Source: Candidatus Gastranaerophilales bacterium (GTDB taxonomy: Bacteria > Cyanobacteriota > Vampirovibrionia > Gastranaerophilales > Gastranaerophilaceae). Taken from it: a stretch of 64,000 nt of DNA. A program made the translations under genes and the position numbers. Below the pieces are notes generated by a model. The model made no database searches, was not told the origin of the DNA, and saw nothing but the letters and a program-made list of their open reading frames with translations. Every line of letters starts with the position of its first letter. Positions within the stretch are counted from its first letter, which is position 1. This document shows, piece after piece, positions 23,376 to 32,994 of the stretch. The stretch is from positions 9,122 to 73,121 of the forward strand of contig CAAGGG010000023.1 in NCBI GenBank assembly GCA_900769355.1. The letters run 5' to 3'.

Positions 23376-24686
23376 TTATACTAGTTCTCCAAAAATTATT
23401 CCATTTTCTTGTTTTGTAATTTTGACATTTTGTAGGGAGTTGAATTTACTTTCATCTTTGGAATTCACAATAATTGTCAGGTAATTCCTTGTTACGCCCT
23501 TCAATAGTCCGAGTTTTTTGTCAAAATGTTTTTCGATTAAAACTTCGTGAGTTTTCCCGATATTTTTCTCAATAAATTCTTTTCTTTTGATAAAAGAGAG
23601 AGCTTTTATAATATCCGCACGCATCTGCTTTGTTTTGTCATCTAGCTGGTTTGGAGATTTTGCACCAATTGTACCTTCTCGGACAGAGTATGGGAAAACG
23701 TGAATTTGCGAAAGTCCGGATTTTTGCAAATTTTCAATAGTTGTTTGAAAATCTTCTTCTGTTTCGCCTGCAAAGCCTGCAATAATGTCACTACCCAAAA
23801 ATGGAAGTTCAAACATTGAATTAATTTTTTCAATTTGCGCGAGGTAATCATTTGTTTTATAAAACCTGTTCATAGAACGAAGAGTCTTGTCGCAAGCGGA
23901 TTGTAGCGAAAGATGAAAATGTGGACAGAATTTCTTTGATTTTTGCAAGTAGTCAAGGATTTCATCTGTGATTTCAGACGGATTAAGCGAGCCGAGCCTG
24001 TATCTTTCAATCGTTGTTTTTTCTTCAATAGCTTTGAGCAAATCCATAAACGGGAGGTTTATATCCTTGCCCCATTGTCCGATGTGAATTCCTGTTAGGA
24101 CAACTTCTTTAAATCCGTGTTTTGAAAAATTATTGATTTGTTCGACGATAAAATCAATGTCGGCACTTCTGCTTTTGCCTCTCGCAAACGGGATTATGCA
24201 ATAAGAACACCTGTTGTCGCACCCGTCCTGAATTTTTAGGCTGGCACGAGTTTTTGTCATGTCAGTTAGGACGATTTTGCTAAAATCTGTTCTTTGCATA
24301 ATGTCAGAAACGGAACAAATTTTGTCATTCGACTTTTCAGAATTTGTCGCTTTTTGAGTTAAAATGTCTGCAATATGAAGCTTTTCGTCGTTTCCGATAA
24401 CCATATCAACAAACTCGTTTTCAAGCAATTTAGCTTTTTCAACTTGTGCAACACAACCTGTGATAATATTTATAATATTAGGATTTTTGTGCTTTGCTGC
24501 ACGAAGATGATACATCGCTTCATTATCGCTTTTATGGGTAACTGTGCAAGAATTCAGAATATAAAAATCTGCATCTTCAAGTTTTTTTACTTGTGTAAAA
24601 TTTGTATTTGTCAGGTTTTCGACGATTATTGAGCTTTCAAATTGGTTCGCTTTGCAGCCCATTGTGTGAATGTAAAATTTGTTCAT
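23376..24686 (-). CDS. mtaB: tRNA t6A37 methylthiotransferase
   Basis: MtaB converts t6A37 of tRNA to ms2t6A. The 436-residue product starts MNKFYIHTMGCKANQFES (first Cys of the N-terminal UPF0004 cluster). It has further Cys in LNSCTVT and TGCVAQ, the radical SAM motif C-x3-C-x2-C (CDNRCSYC) with IIPFARGKSRS, and a C-terminal TRAM-like tail (KTHEVLIEKH). VTGIHIGQWG matches MtaB rather than MiaB. The frame is open upstream, but the ATG at 24686 fits the family. Confidence 0.93.
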   Translation of the reverse strand: MNKFYIHTMGCKANQFESSIIVENLTNTNFTQVKKLEDADFYILNSCTVTHKSDNEAMYHLRAAKHKNPNIINIITGCVAQVEKAKLLENEFVDMVIGNDEKLHIADILTQKATNSEKSNDKICSVSDIMQRTDFSKIVLTDMTKTRASLKIQDGCDNRCSYCIIPFARGKSRSADIDFIVEQINNFSKHGFKEVVLTGIHIGQWGKDINLPFMDLLKAIEEKTTIERYRLGSLNPSEITDEILDYLQKSKKFCPHFHLSLQSACDKTLRSMNRFYKTNDYLAQIEKINSMFELPFLGSDIIAGFAGETEEDFQTTIENLQKSGLSQIHVFPYSVREGTIGAKSPNQLDDKTKQMRADIIKALSFIKRKEFIEKNIGKTHEVLIEKHFDKKLGLLKGVTRNYLTIIVNSKDESKFNSLQNVKITKQENGIIFGELV

Positions 24687-24757
24687 ATATATATGATAAT
24701 TGAAATAAAAACTTATGTAAATATTTATGACGAAAATGAGTTGTAATAGCAAAAAAA

Positions 24758-24786
24758 TTTACTTTTGGGTTTTAATAGAGTATAAT
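24758..24786 (+). promoter_or_regulatory. Sigma-70 type promoter of the gene at 24813
   Basis: TTTACT, a 17-base spacer and a perfect TATAAT. The predicted start near 24793 rules out the TTG at 24786 as initiation codon and supports the ATG at 24813. Confidence 0.7.
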
Positions 24787-24812
24787 TGACGCAAGAAAGT
24801 GTAGGTGTGTGT

Positions 24813-25670
24813 ATGCAAATTTCAGCAATTTCGGCTCCTAATTTTAGAGGAAATAGAGATAACGTAGATGCATTAATTGGTTTAGATGATAATTCATTGA
24901 GAAAAATTGCTTATGCTCAAACAGAAGCAAAGTATAATGATAAAAAATCAAAAAAAATATCAAAAGCTTTGATATATGGAACACCGCTTGCAGCAGGACT
25001 TGCAGCGGCTGTATTTACGAAAGGTAAATCAAAAATCTTTTCTAAAGAAGTTACAGGACTAGGCGCAAGACTTGCAGAAGGCTTGAAAACAACAGGTCTT
25101 TGGGCTGCATCTTTGGCTGCAATTTCAGCAGTTGGCTTCGGGAAAGAAAAACTTTCCGAAAACTCAAAATCTGTTCGTAAATTTGACAACAACCACCCAT
25201 TCATTTCTATGCTCGGAACTTTGGCGGTAGCATTTGGTGCTATGAGCTTGGTTAATAGGGGCGGACGTATGTTAGGAAAAGTTAACGCTCCTAAATTTAT
25301 GCAAAAAGCAACTGTAAGTGTTGACAAGTTTTTGAACGGTAACAAAAAAGTTGTCGGTATGAAAAATACTGTTAAGGGCTGGCTTGCAAAAACTCCGGAA
25401 GGCGTAAAAGATTTTGCAAAAGGTGCATTGAGCTGGGCTCCGACAATGATGTTGTTCGGTGGGGTTTTTGGAGGCGTAAGCAGTACAAGTGCTAAAAACA
25501 GAGATTTTGTAAAGAATTATGCTAATTTAAGAGATAAACAAACTCAAGTTGCACAAGCAAGAGTTCGTGAACTTTCAATGGAAAATGATTTCTTAAAAAC
25601 TGATCCGCAAAATGTCGAAGATTTGGAATTGTTGCACAATCCGACAGCTGGCATGGAAGATTTAGTGTAA
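24813..25670 (+). CDS. Hypothetical membrane-associated protein
   Basis: The 285-residue protein begins MQISAISAPNFRGNRDN. It has small-residue-rich hydrophobic helices: ALIYGTPLAAGLAAAVF, GLWAASLAAISAVGF, SMLGTLAVAFGAMSLV and WAPTMMLFGGVFGGVSS, joined by basic amphipathic loops. It ends in an acidic tail. The 'NFRG' N-terminus recurs in short proteins of this lineage as I recall, but no function is known to me. A clear promoter lies upstream and a strong terminator downstream, so it is monocistronic. Confidence 0.78.
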   Translation: MQISAISAPNFRGNRDNVDALIGLDDNSLRKIAYAQTEAKYNDKKSKKISKALIYGTPLAAGLAAAVFTKGKSKIFSKEVTGLGARLAEGLKTTGLWAASLAAISAVGFGKEKLSENSKSVRKFDNNHPFISMLGTLAVAFGAMSLVNRGGRMLGKVNAPKFMQKATVSVDKFLNGNKKVVGMKNTVKGWLAKTPEGVKDFAKGALSWAPTMMLFGGVFGGVSSTSAKNRDFVKNYANLRDKQTQVAQARVRELSMENDFLKTDPQNVEDLELLHNPTAGMEDLV

Positions 25671-25695
25671 GACGTAAGTGTTAGTGTGTAAAGAA

Positions 25696-25731
25696 AACGA
25701 AACTTTCAAATTTTGAAGGTTTCGTTTTTTT
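25696..25731 (+). terminator. Rho-independent terminator
   Basis: AACGAAACTTTC, loop AAATTTT, then GAAGGTTTCGTT forms a 12-bp stem with one G-U pair, followed by a T-run. Confidence 0.88.
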
Positions 25732-25835
25732 ATGGTTGCAGAAAATTTTAAAATATAGTATAATTATTATTAGATGTAAATTAGATATCATGAATTGAAA
25801 GGAGTAAAATATGAGCCAACTTTGTATAAAAACTG

Positions 25836-26483
25836 TTGTCGGGGGGGGGCAAAGGCTTAGCTTTTACTTTAGCTGAAGTCCTTATTACTCTTGGAATTAT
25901 TGGCGTTGTTGCGGCGCTGACTTTGCCTAACTTGGTCGCAAATTATAAAAAACAGGTTTTAGTTACCCAGTTGAAAGCTGAAGTCAATATAGTAGAGAAT
26001 TCATTTAAGAAAATTTTAGCAAATGAAGGAGTGGACGATCTAAATAATACTCCACTATTTAATGTAAGTGGTTTTGACAAAGATTATTATATTTCTCAAA
26101 CAGGTTTTAGTGAAATTTCTAATGACTCTGAAATGGAATTTGCCAAAGAAATAAGAAAGAAAAGGCGTTCTAACCCTTATCCTATATTTTATTTAAATAA
26201 TGGGAGCTGTTTTGCTGTTATGGGGAATAGGATGTCAAAAACTTCTCCATATTATCCGGTAGTATATGTTGATGTGAATTGTGATAAAAATCCTAATAGT
26301 TTAGGTTACGATCAATTCGCGATTCAGCTTAATAGCTTCGGACAATTAAAAAAAACAAAACCATCTATTACTTTATGTAACGAGGCTACTCGAAAACAAT
26401 CTATAAGTTTTGTGCTCAGTGAGTATATTGGATTCGCTTGTTTTAATAAAATAGTACAAGATGGCTGGAAAATAAATTATTGA
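25836..26483 (+). CDS. Prepilin-like secreted protein with poly-G tract (second phase-variable candidate)
   Basis: The frame encodes a prepilin signal (KGLAFTLAEVLITLGIIGVV) and a soluble domain with cysteines (NNGSCFAV, VDVNCDK, TLCNEAT, GFACFNK). A TTG at 25836 opens this frame, but the only well placed start is the ATG at 25811 behind AAAGGAG. That ATG reads MSQLCIKTVV into a G9 tract (25841-25849) and then runs out of frame to a TGA within 12 codons of the tract. Eight or eleven Gs would connect it to the pilin frame, giving a leader MSQLCIKTVVGGGKGLA. The gene is probably OFF in the sequenced state, unless the TTG is used. Confidence 0.75.
   Translation: MSGGGKGLAFTLAEVLITLGIIGVVAALTLPNLVANYKKQVLVTQLKAEVNIVENSFKKILANEGVDDLNNTPLFNVSGFDKDYYISQTGFSEISNDSEMEFAKEIRKKRRSNPYPIFYLNNGSCFAVMGNRMSKTSPYYPVVYVDVNCDKNPNSLGYDQFAIQLNSFGQLKKTKPSITLCNEATRKQSISFVLSEYIGFACFNKIVQDGWKINY
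25841..25849 (+). repeat. Homopolymeric G9 tract
   Basis: Nine Gs between TTGTC and CAAAGG, in the leader of the second prepilin-like gene. The local context (TC-Gn-CAA) matches that of the G10 tract at 21637. Confidence 0.9.
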
Positions 26484-26600
26484 AGCTTGTTCTGTGTCCA
26501 TTTTGCTTATTCACTTTCCTTAATATTTCGTTATTTTTTTACGCGTTTAAGTTATAATAAAACGATGTAGGGATAGACTTTAAAAGGGAAAGAGGTTTAT

Positions 26601-27506
26601 ATGGCATTAAGATATGATGCAGGCGAAGTTATAACCGCAATGGTTACTCCATTTAATTCCAAAAGAGAAATTGACTATGATAAAGCGGAAGAGCTTACGA
26701 AGTATTTGATAAATAACGGTAGCGATGCATTATTGGTTGCTGGAACGACAGGCGAAGGCCCGACTCTTACGCATGAAGAAGAATTTGAGCTTTTGAGCAC
26801 TGTAAAAAGAGCTAATGCAAACAAAGCTAAAATTATTATGAATGCAGGTTCAAATTCGACAGAAACAGCTGTGCGTTCTGCAAAATGGGCTCAAAAAGAA
26901 GATGTTGATGCTATTTTGTCAGTTGTTCCATACTATAACAAGCCATCACAAAACGGCATGATAGAACACTTTTCAGCAATTGCGGAAAGCGTCGATTTGC
27001 CGATTATTCTCTACAATATCCCCGGACGTACAGGTGTAAACATGCTTCCTGAAACAGTTGCAACTTTGGCTGAAAAATATTCAAATATTGTTGCTATTAA
27101 GCAAAGTTGCGGAAATATGGACGCAATTACAGAAATGAAATTGTATTGTCCTGAAGATTTTTCAATCTATTCTGGTGATGACAGTTTGACGCTTCCAATG
27201 ATGTCATTGGGTGCAAGAGGCGTGATTTCAGTAGCTTCTCATATCTTTGGTAAAGAATTGAAATCTATGATTAGAAATTATAAAACAGGAAACTCTATTG
27301 CTGCATTGAATATGCATAAAAGATTGTATCCTGCGTTTAAAAAATTGTTTATGGCTCCAAATCCGACTCCTGTTAAAGCTGCACTTGCTCATAACGGAAT
27401 AATTGAAAATGTCGTCAGACGTCCGCTTGTTGAGCTTTCTCAGGCAGATAAAAAAGAATTATTTATGGTGCTTGACGAAGTTAAAATTAGCCAAGATGAA
27501 CTATAA
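26601..27506 (+). CDS. dapA: 4-hydroxy-tetrahydrodipicolinate synthase
   Basis: DapA condenses pyruvate with aspartate semialdehyde in the lysine and peptidoglycan (DAP) pathway. The 301-residue TIM barrel has VAGTTGEGPTL for the carboxylate, VPYYNKPSQ, the tyrosine in ILYNIPGRTGVN, and the Schiff-base lysine in VAIKQSCGN. GGGAAAGAGG precedes the ATG, and a TTATAAT-type -10 is seen near 26553. It is a single gene upstream of secDF. Confidence 0.97.
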   Translation: MALRYDAGEVITAMVTPFNSKREIDYDKAEELTKYLINNGSDALLVAGTTGEGPTLTHEEEFELLSTVKRANANKAKIIMNAGSNSTETAVRSAKWAQKEDVDAILSVVPYYNKPSQNGMIEHFSAIAESVDLPIILYNIPGRTGVNMLPETVATLAEKYSNIVAIKQSCGNMDAITEMKLYCPEDFSIYSGDDSLTLPMMSLGARGVISVASHIFGKELKSMIRNYKTGNSIAALNMHKRLYPAFKKLFMAPNPTPVKAALAHNGIIENVVRRPLVELSQADKKELFMVLDEVKISQDEL

Positions 27507-27583
27507 ATAAATTTTCATATTTGTAATAAATATAGAAATAAACTAAAAAAATAAAATCAGATATATAAGAAAAGGACAAAAAA

Positions 27584-28891
27584 ATGAAAAACAAAATTTT
27601 GATGTTTTGGTTTATCGTAGCGATAGTGATTGTATCATCAATTCTTATCCTTGTTAAACCGACAAAATTAGGACTTGACTTGGTTGGAGGTTCAAGACTT
27701 GTGCTTGAAGCCGAAACAACTGATTCAATTGCCAAAATTACACCTGATGTTATGAACAGATTGCAATTCGCAATCGAGCAACGTGTAAACAAGCTCGGTG
27801 TTGCAGAAACTGTTGTTCAACAGGTTGGTGAAAAAAGATTGTTAATCGAAATTCCAAACGTTACTGATTTGAAAGAAGCAAAAGCTTTTATTGGTGAAAC
27901 TGCTCAATTGGAATTCAAAAAAGAAGGTAAAGCTGCTGACGGCTCACCTATCTGGGTTTCTACAGGCTTAACAGGGCAAGACTTGGCGAAATCAACTCTT
28001 AGCACTGATGCATCAGGGCAATGGGTTGTTTCTTTGGAATTTAACGCTGCCGGAGCTAAAAAGTTCGCGGATTTGACAAAATCTCTTGTTGGACAGCAAA
28101 TGGCTATCTTCTTTGATGGCGAACTTCAATCAGCTCCTCGTGTAAACGAAGCTATTTACGGCGGTAAAGCTCAAATTTCAGGCGGTGACAGCGGATTTGC
28201 TTATGATGAAGCTGAAAGAATGGTAAACTTGCTTAATGCAGGTGCTTTGCCTGTTCCGGCTAAAATTGTTGAAGAAAACACAGTTGGCCCAACTCTTGGT
28301 GCTGATAGTGTTGCAAAATCTAAAAAAGCCGGTATAATCGGTCTTTCTGCCGTAATGTTATTTATGATTGCGTTCTATCACGTTCCTGGTTTGATTGCAG
28401 ATATCGCATTGATTATTTATAGTTTAATCTTGTTTGCGTTGTTCAAAACAATCCCTGTAACCTTGACTCTAGCCGGTATTGCTGGTTTTATCCTGTCAAT
28501 CGGTATGGCGGTAGATGCAAACATTCTTATCTTTGAAAGAACTAAGGAAGAATTGAGAGAAGGCAGAAACTTGTTCACTGCTATCAATTCAGGTTTTGAC
28601 AGAGCATTCACAAGTATTTTCGATTCAAACATGACAACAATTATCACTTGTACAATCCTTTATTTGCTTGGAACAAGTGTTGTTAAAGGTTTTGCATTAA
28701 CTCTTGCAATCGGTGTTATCGTATCAATGTTCAGTGCAATTACAGTTACTAAAAACTTTATGCACTTGATATTTGGTACAGGCGAACTTAAACACCCTGC
28801 ATTATTCGGTTTGAGAAGTGATGAAATCGGACAAAGTTATGAAGCGTCTGAAACAAAACGTGAAAAAGCTCGTTTTGGTATTTTGGACTAA
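27584..28891 (+). CDS. secD: Protein translocase subunit SecD
   Basis: SecD/SecF use proton motive force to finish export through SecYEG. The 435-residue product has an N-terminal membrane segment, LGLDLVGGSRLVLEAE (the D-x-x-GG motif), the P1 periplasmic head, and six-helix RND-type membrane region (ADIALIIYSLILFALFK, IGMAVDANILIFERTKEEL, the conserved D-A-N-I-L). It is shorter than E. coli SecD because the head insertions are small. It is followed after 29 bases by secF. Confidence 0.97.
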   Translation: MKNKILMFWFIVAIVIVSSILILVKPTKLGLDLVGGSRLVLEAETTDSIAKITPDVMNRLQFAIEQRVNKLGVAETVVQQVGEKRLLIEIPNVTDLKEAKAFIGETAQLEFKKEGKAADGSPIWVSTGLTGQDLAKSTLSTDASGQWVVSLEFNAAGAKKFADLTKSLVGQQMAIFFDGELQSAPRVNEAIYGGKAQISGGDSGFAYDEAERMVNLLNAGALPVPAKIVEENTVGPTLGADSVAKSKKAGIIGLSAVMLFMIAFYHVPGLIADIALIIYSLILFALFKTIPVTLTLAGIAGFILSIGMAVDANILIFERTKEELREGRNLFTAINSGFDRAFTSIFDSNMTTIITCTILYLLGTSVVKGFALTLAIGVIVSMFSAITVTKNFMHLIFGTGELKHPALFGLRSDEIGQSYEASETKREKARFGILD

Positions 28892-28920
28892 TGAATTGAG
28901 AAATTAGAAAGGTAAAAACA

Positions 28921-29907
28921 ATGATAAATACAGGTAAAAAACACTTGGTTCATGTTGTAAAATATAGATGGTGGTGGATGCTTCTAACGACAATCCTTCT
29001 AGTCCCTGGGATTATCGCAATGATTTATTCATCAGTAACTTATGCAAACCATGCACCTTTGAAAGTTGGTATCGATTACACTGGTGGTACGATTTTGCAA
29101 TACGGACTTGAACAAAAACTTAATAATAGTGATGTTACAAAAACTAGAGATAAGTTGGAAAAAGTCGGGATTGAAAATCCTTACATTCAGATTTTGAACG
29201 TAAACAACACTCAACAAGAAAATACAAAATCTAATATTAACTCAATAATTTCTATCAGAACGAAATTTATTGATAAAGATGCAAACACAACTGAGGTTAT
29301 TACAGATCAGTTGAAAAGCGAATACCAAAACCCTGAATTGATTTCAGTTAGTTCTGTTGGACCTACAATGGGTAAAGAGTTGTTTAAAAACTCATTGATT
29401 GCAGTGACTTTGGCATTCTTAGGAATTGTTGCTTATTTGTCATTCAGATTTAGATTTGATTATGCATTGGCTGCGATTTTAGGCGTATTTCATGACGTTG
29501 TGTTTGTAGTGGGTGTATTTTCAATTCTCGGACTTTTGTATAATGTTCAGGTTGACGGCTTGTTTATTACAGCAATTTTGACCGTAATCGGTTTTTCTGT
29601 TCACGATACAATCGTTGTATTCGACAGAATTCGTGAAAATTTGAGATACTACTCAAAGAAAATGTCGTTTGGAGAAATTGTTGATGCGTCAGTAAATCAA
29701 ACTTTGACAAGAAGTATCAATACATCATTAACTACATTGATTACATTGTTGGCACTATACCTTTGGGGTGGTGTTACAACAAAAGACTTCGTTCTTTGTA
29801 TGATTTTAGGTATCGCAATCGGAACATATTCAAGTATCTTCTTCTGCAGTATGTTGGTTGATTTCTGGAATGACAAGCAACAAAATGCGGTTAAGACAGT
29901 TGCTTAA
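28921..29907 (+). CDS. secF: Protein translocase subunit SecF
   Basis: The 328-residue partner of SecD begins with a basic N-terminus and membrane segment (WWWMLLTTILLVPGIIAMIY). It has VGIDYTGGTILQY (SecF D-x-x-GG motif), FRFRFDYALAAILGVFHDV, and GFSVHDTIVVFDRIREN, the membrane motif that relays protons. A terminator follows directly. Confidence 0.97.
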   Translation: MINTGKKHLVHVVKYRWWWMLLTTILLVPGIIAMIYSSVTYANHAPLKVGIDYTGGTILQYGLEQKLNNSDVTKTRDKLEKVGIENPYIQILNVNNTQQENTKSNINSIISIRTKFIDKDANTTEVITDQLKSEYQNPELISVSSVGPTMGKELFKNSLIAVTLAFLGIVAYLSFRFRFDYALAAILGVFHDVVFVVGVFSILGLLYNVQVDGLFITAILTVIGFSVHDTIVVFDRIRENLRYYSKKMSFGEIVDASVNQTLTRSINTSLTTLITLLALYLWGGVTTKDFVLCMILGIAIGTYSSIFFCSMLVDFWNDKQQNAVKTVA

Positions 29908-29925
29908 TTTTAATTAAAAAGAAAC

Positions 29926-29958
29926 AAAAAAGACCTCTTTTTATAGAGGTCTTTTTTT
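29926..29958 (+). terminator. Rho-independent terminator after secF
   Basis: AAAGACCTCT, loop TTTTAT, AGAGGTCTTT gives a perfect 10-bp stem followed by Ts. It marks the boundary between the core secDF operon and the accessory island. Confidence 0.92.
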
Positions 29959-30118
29959 ATGTGTAAAAGTGGAATGATTTAGATATGTATTGTCCGTTTC
30001 ATGAATAAAATAATAATCTCACTATTTTTTCAAGGTGTTTGATTTTTGAAAAATATATTAAAGAATTCATATAAACAGATGATGTTGTTGCATATAACAT
30101 ATATTTATAATTAACATT

Positions 30119-32665
30119 ATGTCGACAAAAACATCGTTACTGCAAGAACTTAAATTTAAAGGAATATGGCGTTCGTATCAACAAAGAGTTTTAAATGAAT
30201 TAGATTATCATTTAGATGATAGTAAACTGAATATAGTGGCTGCACCAGGAGCTGGAAAAACCATTTTAGGTATTGAAGTTTTACGCAGACTTAATAATCC
30301 GGTATTTATTTTAACCCCTACTATAACTATAAAAAATCAGTGGAAACAAAGAATTATTGACAATTTTTTGCCGGAATATGTACAAAAAGAACTTGTAAGC
30401 ACTGACATAAAAGATTTAACTGAAATAACGATTTCTACTTATCAGGCTTTACATTCTTTGTATAAAGACCATACTGAAAGAGAAATTTTTATAAAGAAAA
30501 TTAAAAAGCTTGGTATTAATACTTTAATTCTTGATGAGGCACATCATTTAAGGACAGAATGGTGGGCAACTTTGAATAATTTATATTCAGAATTAAATAA
30601 TAAAAATTTTAAAATCGTATCGTTAACAGGCACTCCGCCATACGATGTTTCGCCAGCAGAATGGGAAAATTATAACTCTCTTTGTGGACCGGTAGATGCA
30701 GAAATCTCAATTCCGGAACTTGTAAAAGAAGGTGATTTATGTCCTCATCAAGATTTAATTTATTTTTCAAATTTAACAAAAGAAGAACAGCAGACAGTTT
30801 TTGATTTTGAAGAAAAAAGAAACTCTTTTTTTAAAGATATTTCACAACATTCTGACGTTTTGTACGCAATCGAGGGATCTGAATTTATAAATAATTTAGA
30901 TGATAATACGGATATAATATATAAAGATACAAGTTTTACGGTTGCATTAATTTCATATCTCTTAAATGAAGATTCTCTGAGTGTGAATGCGAGGATTTTA
31001 ACAGAATTTTTAGGATTAAATATAGAACAAATTCCAAAATTTGATTACGAAATTGCAGAAGTTTTATTTAGCGGAATAATAGGGAAATTTCAAACATATT
31101 TTAAAAATGTTCCTTTAATAAAAAGAAAATTAAAAGAATACAAATTAATTAATGGAAAAACTGTCGATTTTACAGGAAAAGTTGATTTTAAAAAACTCTT
31201 TGCAAGAAGCAAAAACAAATTAGATGCAATATATAAAATTACTGATTTTGAATATAAAAATCTGGGTAAAGATTTACGTGAAGTTGTCTTGCTGGATTAT
31301 ATCGGGAAAGGCGACAGCGAGGGACTCAACATATTAACAGTATTTGACAAAATACAAAAATTAAATATTCCTTGTGCAATTTTGACGGGCTCTCTTTATG
31401 TTATTCCTAAAACTTCAAAAGAAAAATTATACGAAATATTAAATAAAAAAAACATAGATAATTCCAAAGTTTTAACCTCAGAATTTAGCAAAGATTATTT
31501 GCGAGTTGAAATTTATGGAAATGTTGATATTGTTTCTGTAATGACAGAATTATTTGAAGCGGGTTCAATTAATATTTTGATTGGAACAGCTGCATTATTA
31601 GGTGAAGGTTGGGATTCGCCATGTGTTAATACTCTTATAATTGCTAGTGTTGTCGGTTCGTTTATGTTATCTAACCAAATGCGAGGACGTGCTTTAAGAA
31701 TAGATAAAAATAATCCGCACAAAACGTCTAATATTTGGCATTTAGTTTCATTATTAAATAATGAACAATCCCCGGATTTGTGCACTATTGAAAAAAGATT
31801 TAATACATTTGAAGGAATAAGTTACAAAGATGATAGAATTCAAAGCGGGATAGAGCGTCTTGGACTTAATACTAAGTATATAGATACAGTAAACTGTAAA
31901 AAATTGAATGAGACAATATTAAAATATTCAAAAAACAGAAATAGTTTAAACGACAAATGGCAACAAGTATTCAAAAAGAGTAAAATAACAGAAACTAATA
32001 TGGCTCCACAAGTTTACGACGTTATATTGGGGAATGAAACTCAGCAAACAATTGTTTGTGCTGATATCCCTAAATGGTGCATTGGATTAGAATATTTTAT
32101 AAAAAAATGTAGTATTTCAAGAAAAAAACAGAACATTAATTTTCTAGAAAAATTGTTTTTGCGAACTTGTAATCATTTTAAACTTATACCAAATAACTAT
32201 ACAAGCATAATAAAACATAATTTTGTGCAGTATGAACGTGAAAATATTTTAGAAAGTATTGCAAATTCTCTTTTAACTGTATTATTTGATTTGTCACTGA
32301 TAAAAACTGATTATAAGCGTATTAGCCTGAAAATTAATACAGAATTGAATTCCAAATTTTATATTACATTAATTGGTTGTTCAAATTATGAAAGGAATAT
32401 TTTTATAAAAGCCTTTAATGAAATATTTTGTATAAATGATAAGAACAGATATATTATCAAATTAAATTATAAGTACATTGCAATTCCGGAATGTATAGCA
32501 ACGCATCGCAAACATGTAGAACAGTTTGTTAAATATCTGGAAGAAAAAGTAGGATATTGTGATATAATCTACACAAGAAATCCGCAAAATTATAAAGAAT
32601 TATTGAATGCGAAATTCAATGCACTTAATTGTGGACAGGTTAAACAAAGCAGAGTATGGATATGA
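30119..32665 (+). CDS. SF2 DEAH helicase, first gene of a helicase/J-domain/PspA operon
   Basis: The 848-residue protein has the full SF2 motif set: Q/motif I APGAGKT (42-48), Ia-like ILTPTITIKNQW, motif II LDEAHH (138-143), motif III SLTGTPP, motif V-like IGTAALLGEGWDSP and motif VI QMRGRALR (about 518-525). A roughly 230-residue insertion separates the two RecA domains. Residues 580-848 are unassigned. The layout resembles type III restriction or BrxHI/UvrB-like helicases. A TATAAT at 30106-30111 lies so close to the ATG that the mRNA may be leaderless. The gene overlaps the J-domain gene by 10 bases. It is AT-richer than the core genes around it. Confidence 0.85.
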   Translation: MSTKTSLLQELKFKGIWRSYQQRVLNELDYHLDDSKLNIVAAPGAGKTILGIEVLRRLNNPVFILTPTITIKNQWKQRIIDNFLPEYVQKELVSTDIKDLTEITISTYQALHSLYKDHTEREIFIKKIKKLGINTLILDEAHHLRTEWWATLNNLYSELNNKNFKIVSLTGTPPYDVSPAEWENYNSLCGPVDAEISIPELVKEGDLCPHQDLIYFSNLTKEEQQTVFDFEEKRNSFFKDISQHSDVLYAIEGSEFINNLDDNTDIIYKDTSFTVALISYLLNEDSLSVNARILTEFLGLNIEQIPKFDYEIAEVLFSGIIGKFQTYFKNVPLIKRKLKEYKLINGKTVDFTGKVDFKKLFARSKNKLDAIYKITDFEYKNLGKDLREVVLLDYIGKGDSEGLNILTVFDKIQKLNIPCAILTGSLYVIPKTSKEKLYEILNKKNIDNSKVLTSEFSKDYLRVEIYGNVDIVSVMTELFEAGSINILIGTAALLGEGWDSPCVNTLIIASVVGSFMLSNQMRGRALRIDKNNPHKTSNIWHLVSLLNNEQSPDLCTIEKRFNTFEGISYKDDRIQSGIERLGLNTKYIDTVNCKKLNETILKYSKNRNSLNDKWQQVFKKSKITETNMAPQVYDVILGNETQQTIVCADIPKWCIGLEYFIKKCSISRKKQNINFLEKLFLRTCNHFKLIPNNYTSIIKHNFVQYERENILESIANSLLTVLFDLSLIKTDYKRISLKINTELNSKFYITLIGCSNYERNIFIKAFNEIFCINDKNRYIIKLNYKYIAIPECIATHRKHVEQFVKYLEEKVGYCDIIYTRNPQNYKELLNAKFNALNCGQVKQSRVWI

Positions 32666-32994
32666 GCTTATTTAAAAGAATAGAAAACATAATAAAAAGT
32701 AATATAAATCATAAAAATGATGTAAACATAAATATTGATGCTTATGAAGATATTTACTATAATGATTCTAATGATATTCCAAATAAAGAAAATGAATTGG
32801 AGAAAAAATATTATAAAGTTTTGGAATTAGAATATGGGTCAGATTTCAAAGAAATAAAAAAAGCGTATAAACGCTTACTAAAAAAATATCACCCTGATTT
32901 ATTTCAAAACAAACCCGAAAAATTAAAAACTGCACAAGAGGTTACAAGACGAATAAATGAAGCATATACATATTTTGAAAGGAAATACTTATGA
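32656..32994 (+). CDS. Small J-domain protein
   Basis: The 112-residue product has an acidic, Asn/Asp-rich N-terminal half (1-48) and a C-terminal J-domain (YYKVLELEYGSDFKEIKKAY, then KRLLKKYHPDLF with the HPD signature near residue 73). It should recruit an Hsp70 to a client. It starts within the helicase gene and overlaps the PspA gene by an ATGA junction, so all three are translationally coupled. The client may be the PspA protein, as chloroplast J-protein CDJ2 works on VIPP1 (established for algae; transfer to this case is inference). Confidence 0.88.
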   Translation: MDMSLFKRIENIIKSNINHKNDVNINIDAYEDIYYNDSNDIPNKENELEKKYYKVLELEYGSDFKEIKKAYKRLLKKYHPDLFQNKPEKLKTAQEVTRRINEAYTYFERKYL

